A stretch of 17,121 bases of DNA from an uncultured Oscillospiraceae bacterium (GTDB taxonomy: Bacteria; Bacillota; Clostridia; Oscillospirales; Oscillospiraceae). The notes beneath the pieces were generated by a model. The model had not been told where the DNA came from. It saw only the letters and a list, made by a program, of their open reading frames with translations, and searched no databases. The DNA lies in assembly GCA_934569195.1 (NCBI GenBank), contig CAKTKB010000022.1, positions 1 through 17,121 on the forward strand. The letters run 5' to 3'. Positions 1 through 7,310 of the stretch are shown here, piece after piece (position 1 is the stretch's first letter; each line of letters opens with the position of its first letter). The position numbers and the translations under genes were made by a program.

Positions 1-646
1 GGGCAATCGCCGTTTCGCAAACCTCCCGCAAATTGAAGGAACAGATGTTGCTGGCCATTCCCACGGCGATTCCCTGGTTGGCGGACACCAACACATTTGG
101 GAAGGTCGTCGGCAGAAGGGCCGGCTCCTTCATGGTTGCGTCGTAGTTGTCCACCATGTCCACGGTATCCAGGTCAATATCCCGGAAAAGCTCCGCGCAG
201 AACGGCTCCAGCTTTGCCTCGGTATACCGGGCTGCCGCGTAGGCCATGTCCCGGGAATAAACCTTGCCAAAGTTTCCCTTGGAATCCACGAAGGGGTGCA
301 GGAGCGTCTCGTTTCCCCGGGCCAGGCGGACCATCGTCTCATAGATCGCCGCGTCTCCATGGGGATTCAGGCGCATGGTCTGTCCCACAATATTGGCCGA
401 CTTTGTCCGGGCGCCGGAAAGCAGGCCCATCTTGTACATGGTATACAGCAGCTTTCGATGGCTGGGCTTAAATCCGTCGATCTCCGGAATGGCCCGGGAA
501 ACAATTGCCGACATGGCATAGGGCATAAAATTCACTTCCAGAATTTCGGAAATCGGCTGCTCCGTGGTGGAGCCTTGCAGTCCTTCAATTCCTTCCGTGT
601 TGATCTTCTTCTTATCCTGAGAGGAACTCTGTTTTTTCTTTGCCAT
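1..646 (-). CDS. Type IIA DNA topoisomerase subunit A (ParC/GyrA family), N-terminal part, cut by window edge
   Basis: This is the DNA breakage-reunion subunit of a type IIA topoisomerase; it pairs with the ATPase subunit encoded just upstream. The start at 644-646 is preceded by GAAAGGAAG, and about 215 codons are visible before the gene runs off the window. A Lys/Ser-rich leader of about 20 residues is followed by the winged-helix breakage domain. The catalytic Arg-Tyr dyad is in AAARYTEAKL (Tyr141). The quinolone-pocket region reads NPHGDAAIYE instead of the usual HPHGDS-AVYD, so residue 99 (codon at 350-352) is Ala where E. coli GyrA has Ser83, and Glu lies at the Asp87 position. It follows the B subunit by 22 bases, so the two form one operon. 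Whether it works as gyrase or topoisomerase IV cannot be decided because the C-terminal domain is missing; the divergent sequence suggests a paralogue rather than the housekeeping gyrA. Confidence 0.9.
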   Translation of the reverse strand, partial: MAKKKQSSSQDKKKINTEGIEGLQGSTTEQPISEILEVNFMPYAMSAIVSRAIPEIDGFKPSHRKLLYTMYKMGLLSGARTKSANIVGQTMRLNPHGDAAIYETMVRLARGNETLLHPFVDSKGNFGKVYSRDMAYAAARYTEAKLEPFCAELFRDIDLDTVDMVDNYDATMKEPALLPTTFPNVLVSANQGIAVGMASNICSFNLREVCETAIA

Positions 647-668
647 TTTTGCTTCCTTTCACGCAGAA

Positions 669-2654
669 TCAGGATATATCCGCCATATCCAAATACCTGG
701 CGCCGTTCTCTGCAATAAAGCTCTTGCGCTCGCCCAGGCTGTCTCCCAAGAGCACGTCAAAATAGTGCGCCGTGCGCTCTGCATCCTCCGGCATAACCTT
801 GATCAGGCGGCGGGTCTCGGGGTTCATGGTCGTCATCCACATCATTTCCGGATCGTTCTCGCCCAAGCCCTTGGAGCGCTGGATCGTCACCTTTTTTCCC
901 TCCAGCTTCCGGAGAATGGCTGCCTTTTCCGGCTCATTGTAGGCAAACCAGGTCTTGTCCTTGCAGGTAATTTCAAACAGAGGAGACTCCGCAATATATA
1001 CATAGCCATCCCGGATCAGCGTAGGGCAAAGCCGGTAGAGCATCGTCAGGATCAATGTGCGGATATGGAATCCGTCCTCATCCGCATCCGTACAGATCAC
1101 GACCTTGCTCCAGCGCAGCGCAGACAGGTCGAAGCTGCTCAGCTCCTTGGCCTTCTTTCCCTGGACCTCAACTCCGCAGCCAAGCACCTTCATCAGATCG
1201 GTAATAATTGGGGATGCAAAGACCTTCGCATAATCCGCCTTCAGGCAGTTGAGAATCTTTCCCCGGACCGGCATGATTCCCTGAAACTCCGCGTCCCGGG
1301 ACAGCTTTACGGAACCCAATGCCGAGTCGCCCTCCACGATATACAGTTCCCGTCTGCCCGTGTCCCGGCTGCGGCAATCTACGAACTTCTGCACGCGGTT
1401 TGCAATGTCAATGGAGCCGGAAAGCTTCTTCTTAACGCTGGACTTCGTCTTTTCGGCCGATTCCCGCGCTCGCTTGTTGACCAGAATCTGCTCTGCCGCC
1501 CGGTCCGCCTCCTGCTTGTTTTCAATGAACCAGATCTGCAGCTGCTCCTTAAAAAAGGCGGTCATTGCATCCTGGGTAAATTTGGAATTGACGGATTTTT
1601 TGGTCTGGTTTTCAAAGCAGCCGATGGTGGAAAAACAGTTTGTCACCAGGACCAGGCTGTCGAGGATATCCTGGAAGAGGATTTTACTCTCATTCTTGGC
1701 ATATTTACCCGTATCCCGCAGATACTTGTCAAACGCGGCGGTAAAGCCGGAGCGCACAGCCTTGTCCGGGCTGCCGCCATGCTCCAGCCAGGAGGAGTTG
1801 TGATAATACTCCACATGACTGACCTGCTTGGAAAAGCAGAAGGCCGCAGTGATCTTCAGCTTCATCTCCGGACGGTTTTCCGCATCTCTGCCCCGTCTTT
1901 CCGTCTCCCAGTACACCGGCATGGTAAAGGCATTGTCCCCCGTCAGCTCCTCCAGGTACTCCCGGATGCCGTCCGGATAACAAAATTCCTCCGTTTCAAA
2001 CGTACTGCCCACCTGGTTGCGGAAGCGGAAGGTAATCCCCTTGTTCACCACCGCCTGGCGGCGCAGCACATCCCGGTAGTACTCCACCGGAATCGCAATA
2101 TCGGTAAACACCTGTCGGTCCGGACGCCAGCGGAAGCACGATCCGGTCTTTTTCCGGTCCGTAGGCTCCTTTTTCAGCCCGCCGATGTTCTTTCCCTTTT
2201 CAAAATGGAGCGTATACTTAAAGCCGTCTCTGCGGACCGTGGCGTCAAAATACTCCGAGGCGTACTGCGTAGCGCAGGAGCCGAGGCCGTTCAGGCCCAG
2301 GGAATACTCATAATTCTCCCCGTTTTCTCCATATTTGCCGCCCGCATACATCTCGCAGAAAACCAGCTCCCAGTTAAACCGCTTTTCCTTCTCGTTGTAG
2401 TCCACCGGGCATCCCCGGCCAAAGTCCTCGATCTCCACCGACAGGTCCTGATACCGGGTCACGATGATGGTGTCGCCGTGTCCCTCCCGCGCTTCATCAA
2501 TGGCATTGGACAGAATTTCAAAAACCGCGTGCTTGCAGCCCTCCAGGTCATCCGAGCCAAAAATAACGGCCGGACGCTTGCGCACCCGTTCTTCTCCTTT
2601 GAGCATGGAAATGCTGGAATTTCCGTACTGCGATTTACCCTTACTGCTTGCCAT
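669..2654 (-). CDS. Type IIA DNA topoisomerase subunit B (ParE/GyrB family), divergent
   Basis: This is the ATPase subunit of a type II topoisomerase, 661 aa, the normal size for GyrB/ParE. I chose the ATG at 2652-2654 because GGAAGGA stands a few bases upstream; an in-frame ATG 15 codons earlier lacks this. The GHKL ATPase domain shows Glu46-x3-Asn50-x3-Glu54 (EILSNAIDE) and the glycine-rich lid GLNGLGSCATQ near 120-130. The TOPRIM domain shows EGDSALGS at 441-448 and DADEDG at 523-528, and RSKGLGE at 593-599 matches the usual RYKGLGE. Several family-typical positions differ: EGDSALGS for EGDSAGGS, CFENQTK for PQFEGQTK, and HGGSP where GGTH is common. All metal and ATP residues that I can check are present, so it is probably active but divergent. 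Whether it is ParE, GyrB or a lineage-specific second enzyme is unresolved. Confidence 0.9.
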   Translation of the reverse strand: MASSKGKSQYGNSSISMLKGEERVRKRPAVIFGSDDLEGCKHAVFEILSNAIDEAREGHGDTIIVTRYQDLSVEIEDFGRGCPVDYNEKEKRFNWELVFCEMYAGGKYGENGENYEYSLGLNGLGSCATQYASEYFDATVRRDGFKYTLHFEKGKNIGGLKKEPTDRKKTGSCFRWRPDRQVFTDIAIPVEYYRDVLRRQAVVNKGITFRFRNQVGSTFETEEFCYPDGIREYLEELTGDNAFTMPVYWETERRGRDAENRPEMKLKITAAFCFSKQVSHVEYYHNSSWLEHGGSPDKAVRSGFTAAFDKYLRDTGKYAKNESKILFQDILDSLVLVTNCFSTIGCFENQTKKSVNSKFTQDAMTAFFKEQLQIWFIENKQEADRAAEQILVNKRARESAEKTKSSVKKKLSGSIDIANRVQKFVDCRSRDTGRRELYIVEGDSALGSVKLSRDAEFQGIMPVRGKILNCLKADYAKVFASPIITDLMKVLGCGVEVQGKKAKELSSFDLSALRWSKVVICTDADEDGFHIRTLILTMLYRLCPTLIRDGYVYIAESPLFEITCKDKTWFAYNEPEKAAILRKLEGKKVTIQRSKGLGENDPEMMWMTTMNPETRRLIKVMPEDAERTAHYFDVLLGDSLGERKSFIAENGARYLDMADIS

Positions 2655-2728
2655 ATATGCATTCCTTCCAGAAATCAATTGTTCCGGCTCTTGTCTCACC
2701 TTGCCGCAAAAAGCCTATTTTACTCTTT

Positions 2729-2756
2729 ATTATACGCAGTTTTCCCGCAAAGTCAA
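2729..2756 (-). promoter_or_regulatory. SigA-type promoter of the topoisomerase operon
   Basis: Read on the minus strand, TTGACT (2751-2756) is followed after 16 bases by a perfect TATAAT (2729-2734). It lies about 75 bases upstream of the chosen start of the B subunit. No other promoter-like pair is evident on this strand in the intergenic region. Confidence 0.75.
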
Positions 2757-2813
2757 CCGCCCGCCGCCGGGTCGTACGTGCTGCGGCTGCGGACAGTTTT
2801 TCTTTGCCAGTCG

Positions 2814-2843
2814 TTGACAAGGATACGACGGGTGATGTATACT
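2814..2843 (+). promoter_or_regulatory. SigA-type promoter of the transketolase operon
   Basis: TTGACA (2814-2819), an 18-base spacer and TATACT (2838-2843) lie about 60 bases before the transketolase start. It is divergent from the topoisomerase promoter; the two -35 boxes are 57 bases apart, so one bound regulator could affect both. I see no conserved operator between them. Confidence 0.75.
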
Positions 2844-2902
2844 TTCTTATACAAGACAACCGGCAAGCCTTCCCTCGCCGGCATACAGCAAGGAGGATTA
2901 CC

Positions 2903-3748
2903 ATGACCACAAGCGAATTAAACGAGCTGCGCCGCACCGCATGCCGCGTGCGCATGGGTGTGATAGAGGCGACCCACGGCGCCAAGGCAGGCCATCCCGG
3001 CGGCAGCCTGTCCGCAGCCGATCTTTTTACATACCTGTATTTTCATGAACTGCACGTAGATCCCAAAAATCCTCAGTGGGAGGATCGGGACCGTTTCGTC
3101 CTGAGCAAGGGGCACACCGCCCCCGGGCTTTACGCCGCCCTGGCTCTGCGGGGCTTCTTCCCCGTAGAGGATCTTCCGACCCTGCGGCACATCGACAGCT
3201 ATCTGCAGGGCCATCCCAATATGCGTACCGTTCCGGGCGTGGATATGTCCACCGGTAGCCTGGGACAGGGCATTTCCTGCGCCGTCGGCATGGCTTTGGG
3301 CGGAAAATACCTGGGCAAAACCTTCCGGGTATATACGTTGCTGGGCGATGGAGAAATTCAGGAGGGCCAGGTCTGGGAGGCGTGCATGTCTGCCGCCCAC
3401 TACAAGCTGGACAACCTGTGCGTCATTGTGGACAACAATGGGCTGCAGATCGACGGAGACATATCCAAGGTCATGAGTCCCTACCCCATTGACGAAAAGC
3501 TGCGGGCCTTCGGATTCCACGTAATCTGTGTGGACGGACACGACTTTTCTCAGCTCCAGCAGGCCATGGACACCGCAAAATCCGTCTCCGGTATGCCCAC
3601 CGCCATCGTTATGCGCACCGTCAAGGGAAAAGGCGTCTCCTTCATGGAAAACAATGCCGGCTGGCACGGGAAAGCCCCGAACGATGCAGAATACGCCCAG
3701 GCCATGGGTGAGCTGAAGGCCGCACTGGCAGAACTGGAGGAAAACTGA
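2903..3748 (+). CDS. Transketolase, N-terminal (thiamine diphosphate-binding) subunit
   Basis: This is the first half of a split transketolase, 281 aa. With the next gene it would move two-carbon ketol units between sugar phosphates in the cytosolic non-oxidative pentose phosphate pathway. AAGGAGG ends 7 bases before the ATG at 2903; an upstream in-frame ATG at 2648 lies before the promoter and was rejected. Family landmarks are HPGGS at 31-35, the SKGH segment at 68-71, STGSLGQG at 116-123, and the ThDP/metal motif from GDGE (148-151) to NN (178-179). It lacks the pyrimidine-binding and C-terminal domains, which are encoded next door. The gene is complete with its own ribosome site, so this is the natural two-gene form seen in many Clostridia and archaea, not a broken gene. 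Confidence 0.95.
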   Translation: MTTSELNELRRTACRVRMGVIEATHGAKAGHPGGSLSAADLFTYLYFHELHVDPKNPQWEDRDRFVLSKGHTAPGLYAALALRGFFPVEDLPTLRHIDSYLQGHPNMRTVPGVDMSTGSLGQGISCAVGMALGGKYLGKTFRVYTLLGDGEIQEGQVWEACMSAAHYKLDNLCVIVDNNGLQIDGDISKVMSPYPIDEKLRAFGFHVICVDGHDFSQLQQAMDTAKSVSGMPTAIVMRTVKGKGVSFMENNAGWHGKAPNDAEYAQAMGELKAALAELEEN

Positions 3749-3749
3749 T

Positions 3750-4691
3750 ATGGCAGAACTGATAAAAATTGCTACCCGTGAGTCCTACGGAAAGGCTCTG
3801 GCCGAGCTGGGCAAGGAGCACACCGATCTTGTGGTTCTGGATGCCGACTTGGCCGGCGCTACAAAAACCGCTGTTTTCCAGAAGGCTTTCCCGGAGCGGC
3901 ATTTTGACTTTGGCATTGCCGAAGCCAATATGATCTGCGCCGCCGCCGGACTGTCCACCACCGGCCTCGTTCCCTTTGCCTCCAGCTTCGCCATGTTCGC
4001 CGCAGGACGCGCCTTTGAGCAGGTACGCAACTCCATCGGCTATCCCCATCTGAATGTCAAGATCGGCGCAACCCACGGCGGTATCTCCGTAGGCGAGGAC
4101 GGTGCATCCCACCAGTGCTGCGAGGACTTTGCCCTGATGCGTTCCATTCCCGGTATGGTCGTTATGTCTCCGGCAGACGACGTAGAGGCACGAGCGATGG
4201 TGCGGGCGGCCTACGCCTACAAGGGACCCGTTTACATGCGCTTCGGGCGAGCTGCCGTTCCGGTCATCCACAGCGAGCCTTACGATTTCCGCATTGGGAA
4301 GGGCGAAACGCTCCGCAGCGGAAAGGATGTGGCCATCATCGCCAACGGACTGATGGTCTATGAGGCGCTGCAAGCCGCTCAGGCCCTGTCGCAGGAGGGC
4401 ATAGAGGCCACGGTAATCAACATGGCGACCATTAAGCCTCTGGATGAGGAGCTGGTTCTGGCAGCCGCCAGCCGGTGCGGGCGCATCATCACCTGCGAGG
4501 AGCATTCCGTCATCGGTGGTCTGGGAGAAGCCGTATGCTCCCTGCTGAGCGAAAAGCTCCCGACTCCCGTCCGCCGCATCGGCGTAAACGACGTATTCGG
4601 TCACTCCGGCCCGGCAGGTGCGCTGCTGGAGGCCTTTGGCCTGTGCGCAAGCCATGTGGCGGATGTCGCCCGGGCGTTCGTAAAAGCATAA
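3750..4691 (+). CDS. Transketolase, C-terminal (pyrimidine-binding) subunit
   Basis: This is the second half of the split transketolase, 313 aa. The catalytic Glu that activates the thiamine cofactor is in FDFGIAEAN (Glu58). The substrate-facing loop GEDGASHQ (115-122) corresponds to the transketolase-type GEDGPTHQ. A C-terminal transketolase domain follows from about residue 190 to the end. The gene starts one base after the stop of the N-terminal subunit, and GGAGG (3736-3740) inside the end of that gene serves as its ribosome site, so translation of the two halves is probably coupled to give equal amounts. A DXS identity was considered and set aside because DXS is normally a single chain of about 620 aa and the two-gene layout is typical of transketolase. 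Confidence 0.95.
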   Translation: MAELIKIATRESYGKALAELGKEHTDLVVLDADLAGATKTAVFQKAFPERHFDFGIAEANMICAAAGLSTTGLVPFASSFAMFAAGRAFEQVRNSIGYPHLNVKIGATHGGISVGEDGASHQCCEDFALMRSIPGMVVMSPADDVEARAMVRAAYAYKGPVYMRFGRAAVPVIHSEPYDFRIGKGETLRSGKDVAIIANGLMVYEALQAAQALSQEGIEATVINMATIKPLDEELVLAAASRCGRIITCEEHSVIGGLGEAVCSLLSEKLPTPVRRIGVNDVFGHSGPAGALLEAFGLCASHVADVARAFVKA

Positions 4692-4705
4692 ACCCATTTC
4701 CCAAA

Positions 4706-4737
4706 GCCGGGGCATTCCGAACTGCCCCGGCCTTTTT
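4706..4737 (+). terminator. Rho-independent terminator after the transketolase genes
   Basis: A perfect 9-bp stem, GCCGGGGCA (4706-4714) with TGCCCCGGC (4723-4731), an 8-base loop, and a TTTTT run at 4733-4737. It separates the transketolase operon from the two-component genes that start 23 bases later, which leaves little room for a new promoter; partial read-through may supply the regulator genes. Confidence 0.9.
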
Positions 4738-4759
4738 AAGAATCAGGGAGGTATCCCCC

Positions 4760-5431
4760 GTGTATCGTATCCTAATTGTGGAGGACGACCCGGGCATCCG
4801 CGACGCAATCTGCCGCCAGGCCGATGCCTGGTCGCTGGATTGCCAATGTGTCCAGGATTTCCGGAACGTTCTTGCCGAGTTCGCCCAATACGACCCCCAT
4901 CTGGTCGTGTTGGACATTTCCCTGCCTGCCTTTGACGGCTATCACTGGTGCAGCCGGATCCGCCAGGTCTCCAAGGTACCTATTCTCTTTCTCTCCTCCG
5001 CCTCCGACAACATGAATGTCATTATGGCGATGAACCTGGGGGCAGACGATTTTATTGCCAAGCCCTTTGACGGAAGCGTGCTCATGGCCAAGATTCAAGC
5101 GCTGCTGCGCAGGGCCTACGACTTTGGCGGGACCATGCCGGTTTTGGAGCATCGCGGCGCGCTGCTGAGTACCGCGGACAATTGCCTCACCTTCCAGGGC
5201 AGGCAAATCTCCCTGAGCAAAAACGAATACCGCATTCTCCTGACGCTGATGGAGGCAAAAGGACGCCTGGTCAGCCGGGAATACCTGATGGAAAAGCTTT
5301 GGCAAACCGACAGCTTCGTGGACGAAAACACGCTGTCGGTCAACGTGGGACGACTGCGGAAAAAGCTGGACGCCGCCGGACTTTCCGATTTTATCGAGAC
5401 GAAATTCGGCGCGGGCTACCGTCTGAAGTGA
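4760..5431 (+). CDS. OmpR/BceR-type response regulator
   Basis: A DNA-binding response regulator of 223 aa. I chose the GTG start at 4760 because AGGGAGG (4745-4751) lies 8 bases before it and it opens the receiver domain exactly (YRILIVEDD). The receiver domain (1-115) has the acidic pair Asp9/Asp10, phospho-acceptor Asp52 in VVLDISLP, Ser80 and Lys101 in the KPF motif. The winged-helix domain (about 130-223) has the OmpR pattern, including LSVNVGRLRKKL and the C-terminal GAGYRLK. It is followed after 9 bases by a histidine kinase and then by an ABC ATPase and permease, the standard BceRS-BceAB order. The inferred role is to activate the transporter genes when a cell-wall-active peptide is present; the dyad at 6459-6503 is a possible target. 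Confidence 0.93.
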   Translation: MYRILIVEDDPGIRDAICRQADAWSLDCQCVQDFRNVLAEFAQYDPHLVVLDISLPAFDGYHWCSRIRQVSKVPILFLSSASDNMNVIMAMNLGADDFIAKPFDGSVLMAKIQALLRRAYDFGGTMPVLEHRGALLSTADNCLTFQGRQISLSKNEYRILLTLMEAKGRLVSREYLMEKLWQTDSFVDENTLSVNVGRLRKKLDAAGLSDFIETKFGAGYRLK

Positions 5432-5440
5432 GGACTGGAC

Positions 5441-6421
5441 ATGGATTTCTTTCTGCGTTACCTACGCTACTGCAAAGGAAAGCTTCTTCTGCTGCTGGGG
5501 TGTGTGGGAATCTGCGCCGTGGTCTTTTTTCTGTACGGTCTGCCGTTGACCGCGGTTTTGTATGCCGGGCTTTTGTGCGCGGCCCTCTGCGCCGGCTATG
5601 GGGCTTGGCGGCTGCGCAAGGCTCTGTGCGCCCATCGCCGGATATCCGTCATAGAAAGCCTGGAGGAGGCCGATCTCCCGCCGGCTTATGATATTTGTCA
5701 GGAGGATTACCGCCTCCTGCTCCGCCGCCTGGCCCATTTGCAGCTTCAAAAAGATGCCCAGGCTCAAAAGGAGCTGAAGGAGCGCACCGACTACTACACC
5801 GTGTGGGCGCACCAGATCAAAACGCCCATCGCCTCCATGAGTCTGACGCTGCAGGAGCTGGACTCCGCTCCCGCCCGCAATCTGCGCTCCGAGCTGAATC
5901 ATATTGAGCAGTATGTGGACATGGCCATGACTTACCTTCGCCTGGATTCCGATGCCACGGATTATGTATTTCACACATGCCGTCCGGATACGCCGGTGCG
6001 GCAGGCCATTCGCCGTTTTGGCAGCGAATTTATCCATCGCGGACTGAACCTTTGCTATACGCCGCTGGAATTTGAGGCCGTCACCGACGAAAAATGGCTG
6101 CGGTTCGTGCTGGAGCAAATTCTCTCAACCGCTCTGAAGTACACCCCCAAGGGCAGCATATCCATCTTTCCGGAGGACCCGAAAACCATCTGCATCCAGG
6201 ATACCGGCATCGGCATCGCGCCGGAGGACCTTCCCCGGGTCTTTGAACAGGGCTATACCGGCTCTGCCGGCCGCGCCTACACCCAGGCCAGCGGGATCGG
6301 ACTGTACTTATGCCACAGAATCTGCCGGAATCTTGGGCACACGATTTCCATCGCATCCGTCCCCGATGTGGGGACCACCGTCCGGATCTGTCTGGCCCAG
6401 TCGGAGGGCCGGCGCGAATAG
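5441..6421 (+). CDS. BceS-type intramembrane-sensing histidine kinase with altered N-box
   Basis: A sensor kinase of 326 aa. Two transmembrane helices (about 14-32 and 36-55) are separated by only a few residues, so there is no external sensing domain. In characterised Bce systems such kinases read the state of the partner ABC permease. The phospho-acceptor is His124 in WAHQIKTPIASM. The ATP-binding domain has the G1 box DTGIGI (254-259) and the G2 box SGIGLYL (284-290). The N-box reads QILSTALKYT: Thr230 (codon ACC at 6128-6130) occupies the place of the conserved Asn that holds Mg-ATP, where relatives have QILSNALKYT. AAC to ACC is a single-base change. The rest of the protein is intact. 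It may be an impaired or phosphatase-biased kinase, or the base may be a sequencing error. The ribosome site GTGAGGA overlaps the stop of the regulator gene. Confidence 0.9.
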   Translation: MDFFLRYLRYCKGKLLLLLGCVGICAVVFFLYGLPLTAVLYAGLLCAALCAGYGAWRLRKALCAHRRISVIESLEEADLPPAYDICQEDYRLLLRRLAHLQLQKDAQAQKELKERTDYYTVWAHQIKTPIASMSLTLQELDSAPARNLRSELNHIEQYVDMAMTYLRLDSDATDYVFHTCRPDTPVRQAIRRFGSEFIHRGLNLCYTPLEFEAVTDEKWLRFVLEQILSTALKYTPKGSISIFPEDPKTICIQDTGIGIAPEDLPRVFEQGYTGSAGRAYTQASGIGLYLCHRICRNLGHTISIASVPDVGTTVRICLAQSEGRRE

Positions 6422-6458
6422 CCGTCCGCTTTTGAAATCTAACAAAATTGTTCGTTTT

Positions 6459-6503
6459 GCAGGAGGAATTGTAAGCCGAATCCAAGGCATACATTCCTCC
6501 TGC
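6459..6503. repeat. Long inverted repeat upstream of the bceA-like gene (candidate operator or RNA hairpin)
   Basis: GCAGGAGGAAT (6459-6469) and ATTCCTCCTGC (6493-6503) are a perfect 11-bp inverted repeat. The symmetry continues inward: TGTAAGCC (6470-6477) faces GGCATACA (6486-6493), sharing base 6493 with the outer arm. The whole gives about 18 paired positions with one mismatch and one bulge, around an 8-base centre. No T-run follows on the plus strand, so it is not a good terminator. It covers the place where a -35 box should be for the promoter at 6505-6513, which is expected for a regulator-dependent promoter. A small 5-2-5 palindrome of AACAA and TTGTT lies upstream at 6441-6452. Confidence 0.75.
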
Positions 6504-6504
6504 C

Positions 6505-6513
6505 TGCTATAAT
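6505..6513 (+). promoter_or_regulatory. Extended -10 promoter for the BceAB-type transporter
   Basis: TGCTATAAT is a perfect extended -10 (TGn plus TATAAT at 6508-6513). At 17 bases upstream there is only AGGCAT, not a -35 box; the inverted repeat occupies that region. The bceA-like start is 32 bases downstream of the -10. Dependence on the response regulator is inferred. Confidence 0.7.
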
Positions 6514-6545
6514 ACGGCCAGATACTTCAAAGGAGGAACCATTCC

Positions 6546-7310
6546 ATGTCAATTCTTCAAGTGCAGGGGCTGCGCAAGGTCTATGCCTCCCGCTTCAGCG
6601 GGAGTAAGGTCGAAGCCCTTAAAAATGTCAATTTCTCCGTGGAAAGCGGGGAATATGTGGCAATTATGGGGGAATCCGGATCCGGAAAAACCACGCTCCT
6701 GAACATTCTGGCCGCCCTGGACAAGCCGACAGCAGGGACCGTTCTGCTGGACGGGCATGATCTTTCCGCCGTCCGGGACAGTCAGGCCGCCGCCATCCGC
6801 AGAGACAATCTGGGCTTTGTCTTTCAGGATTTCAATCTATTGGACACCTTCACCCTGGAGGACAACATCTACCTTCCCCTGGTCCTGGCCGGAAAATCCT
6901 TCTCCGAAATGCACGCCCGGCTGGACCCCATCAGCCGCCAGCTCGGTCTGGTCGACCTGCTGAAAAAATATCCCTACGAGGTTTCCGGCGGACAGAAGCA
7001 GCGTGCAGCCGTAGCCAGAGCCATCATCACCCAACCGAAGCTCATCCTGGCCGACGAGCCGACCGGCGCTCTGGACTCCCGGTCTACCGATGAGCTTCTG
7101 CGGCTCTTTGGGGACATCAACCGGGTCGGTCACACCATCGTGATGGTCACCCACTCTGTAAAAGCCGCCAGCCGGGCCGGGAGAGTCCTGTTTATCCGGG
7201 ACGGAGAGGTATTCCATCAGGTATACCGGGGCGGCGTCTCCGACGAAGCCTTCTATCAGAAAATCTCCGACACGCTGACCCTTCTTACGACAGGCGGTGA
7301 GCACGCATGA
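6546..7310 (+). CDS. BceA-type ABC transporter ATPase
   Basis: The ATPase half of a peptide-antibiotic ABC transporter, 254 aa, cytoplasmic and bound to the permease encoded next. Motifs are complete: Walker A GESGSGKT (42-49), Q-loop FVFQDF (Gln94), signature VSGGQKQR (146-153), Walker B LILADEPT (166-173) and the switch His203. The sequence belongs to the MacB/LolD/BceA group (CcmA-like, about 250 aa). AAAGGAGGAACC lies just upstream of the ATG. Its end overlaps the permease start by four bases (ATGA), so the two are translationally coupled. In known Bce systems the complex frees lipid-II-cycle intermediates from bacitracin, lantibiotics or defensin-like peptides and also signals to the kinase. 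Which compound applies here cannot be read from the sequence. Confidence 0.94.
   Translation: MSILQVQGLRKVYASRFSGSKVEALKNVNFSVESGEYVAIMGESGSGKTTLLNILAALDKPTAGTVLLDGHDLSAVRDSQAAAIRRDNLGFVFQDFNLLDTFTLEDNIYLPLVLAGKSFSEMHARLDPISRQLGLVDLLKKYPYEVSGGQKQRAAVARAIITQPKLILADEPTGALDSRSTDELLRLFGDINRVGHTIVMVTHSVKAASRAGRVLFIRDGEVFHQVYRGGVSDEAFYQKISDTLTLLTTGGEHA

Noticed and set aside
2648..2902. An earlier transketolase start at 2648
   Set aside because: It lies upstream of the promoter at 2814-2843 and its translation is not transketolase-like; AAGGAGG marks the start at 2903.
765..2906. A very long open frame on the plus strand, antisense to the topoisomerase B gene
   Set aside because: It is explained by codon bias of the GC-rich gene on the other strand; its translation has no recognisable domain and no ribosome site at its start.
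2903..4691. Transketolase broken into two by a frameshift
   Set aside because: Both halves have their own start and ribosome site, end at natural domain borders and are separated by one base; this is the known two-subunit form.
6459..6503. The dyad as a Rho-independent terminator of the regulator-kinase genes
   Set aside because: No T-run follows the hairpin on the plus strand; an extended -10 follows instead.
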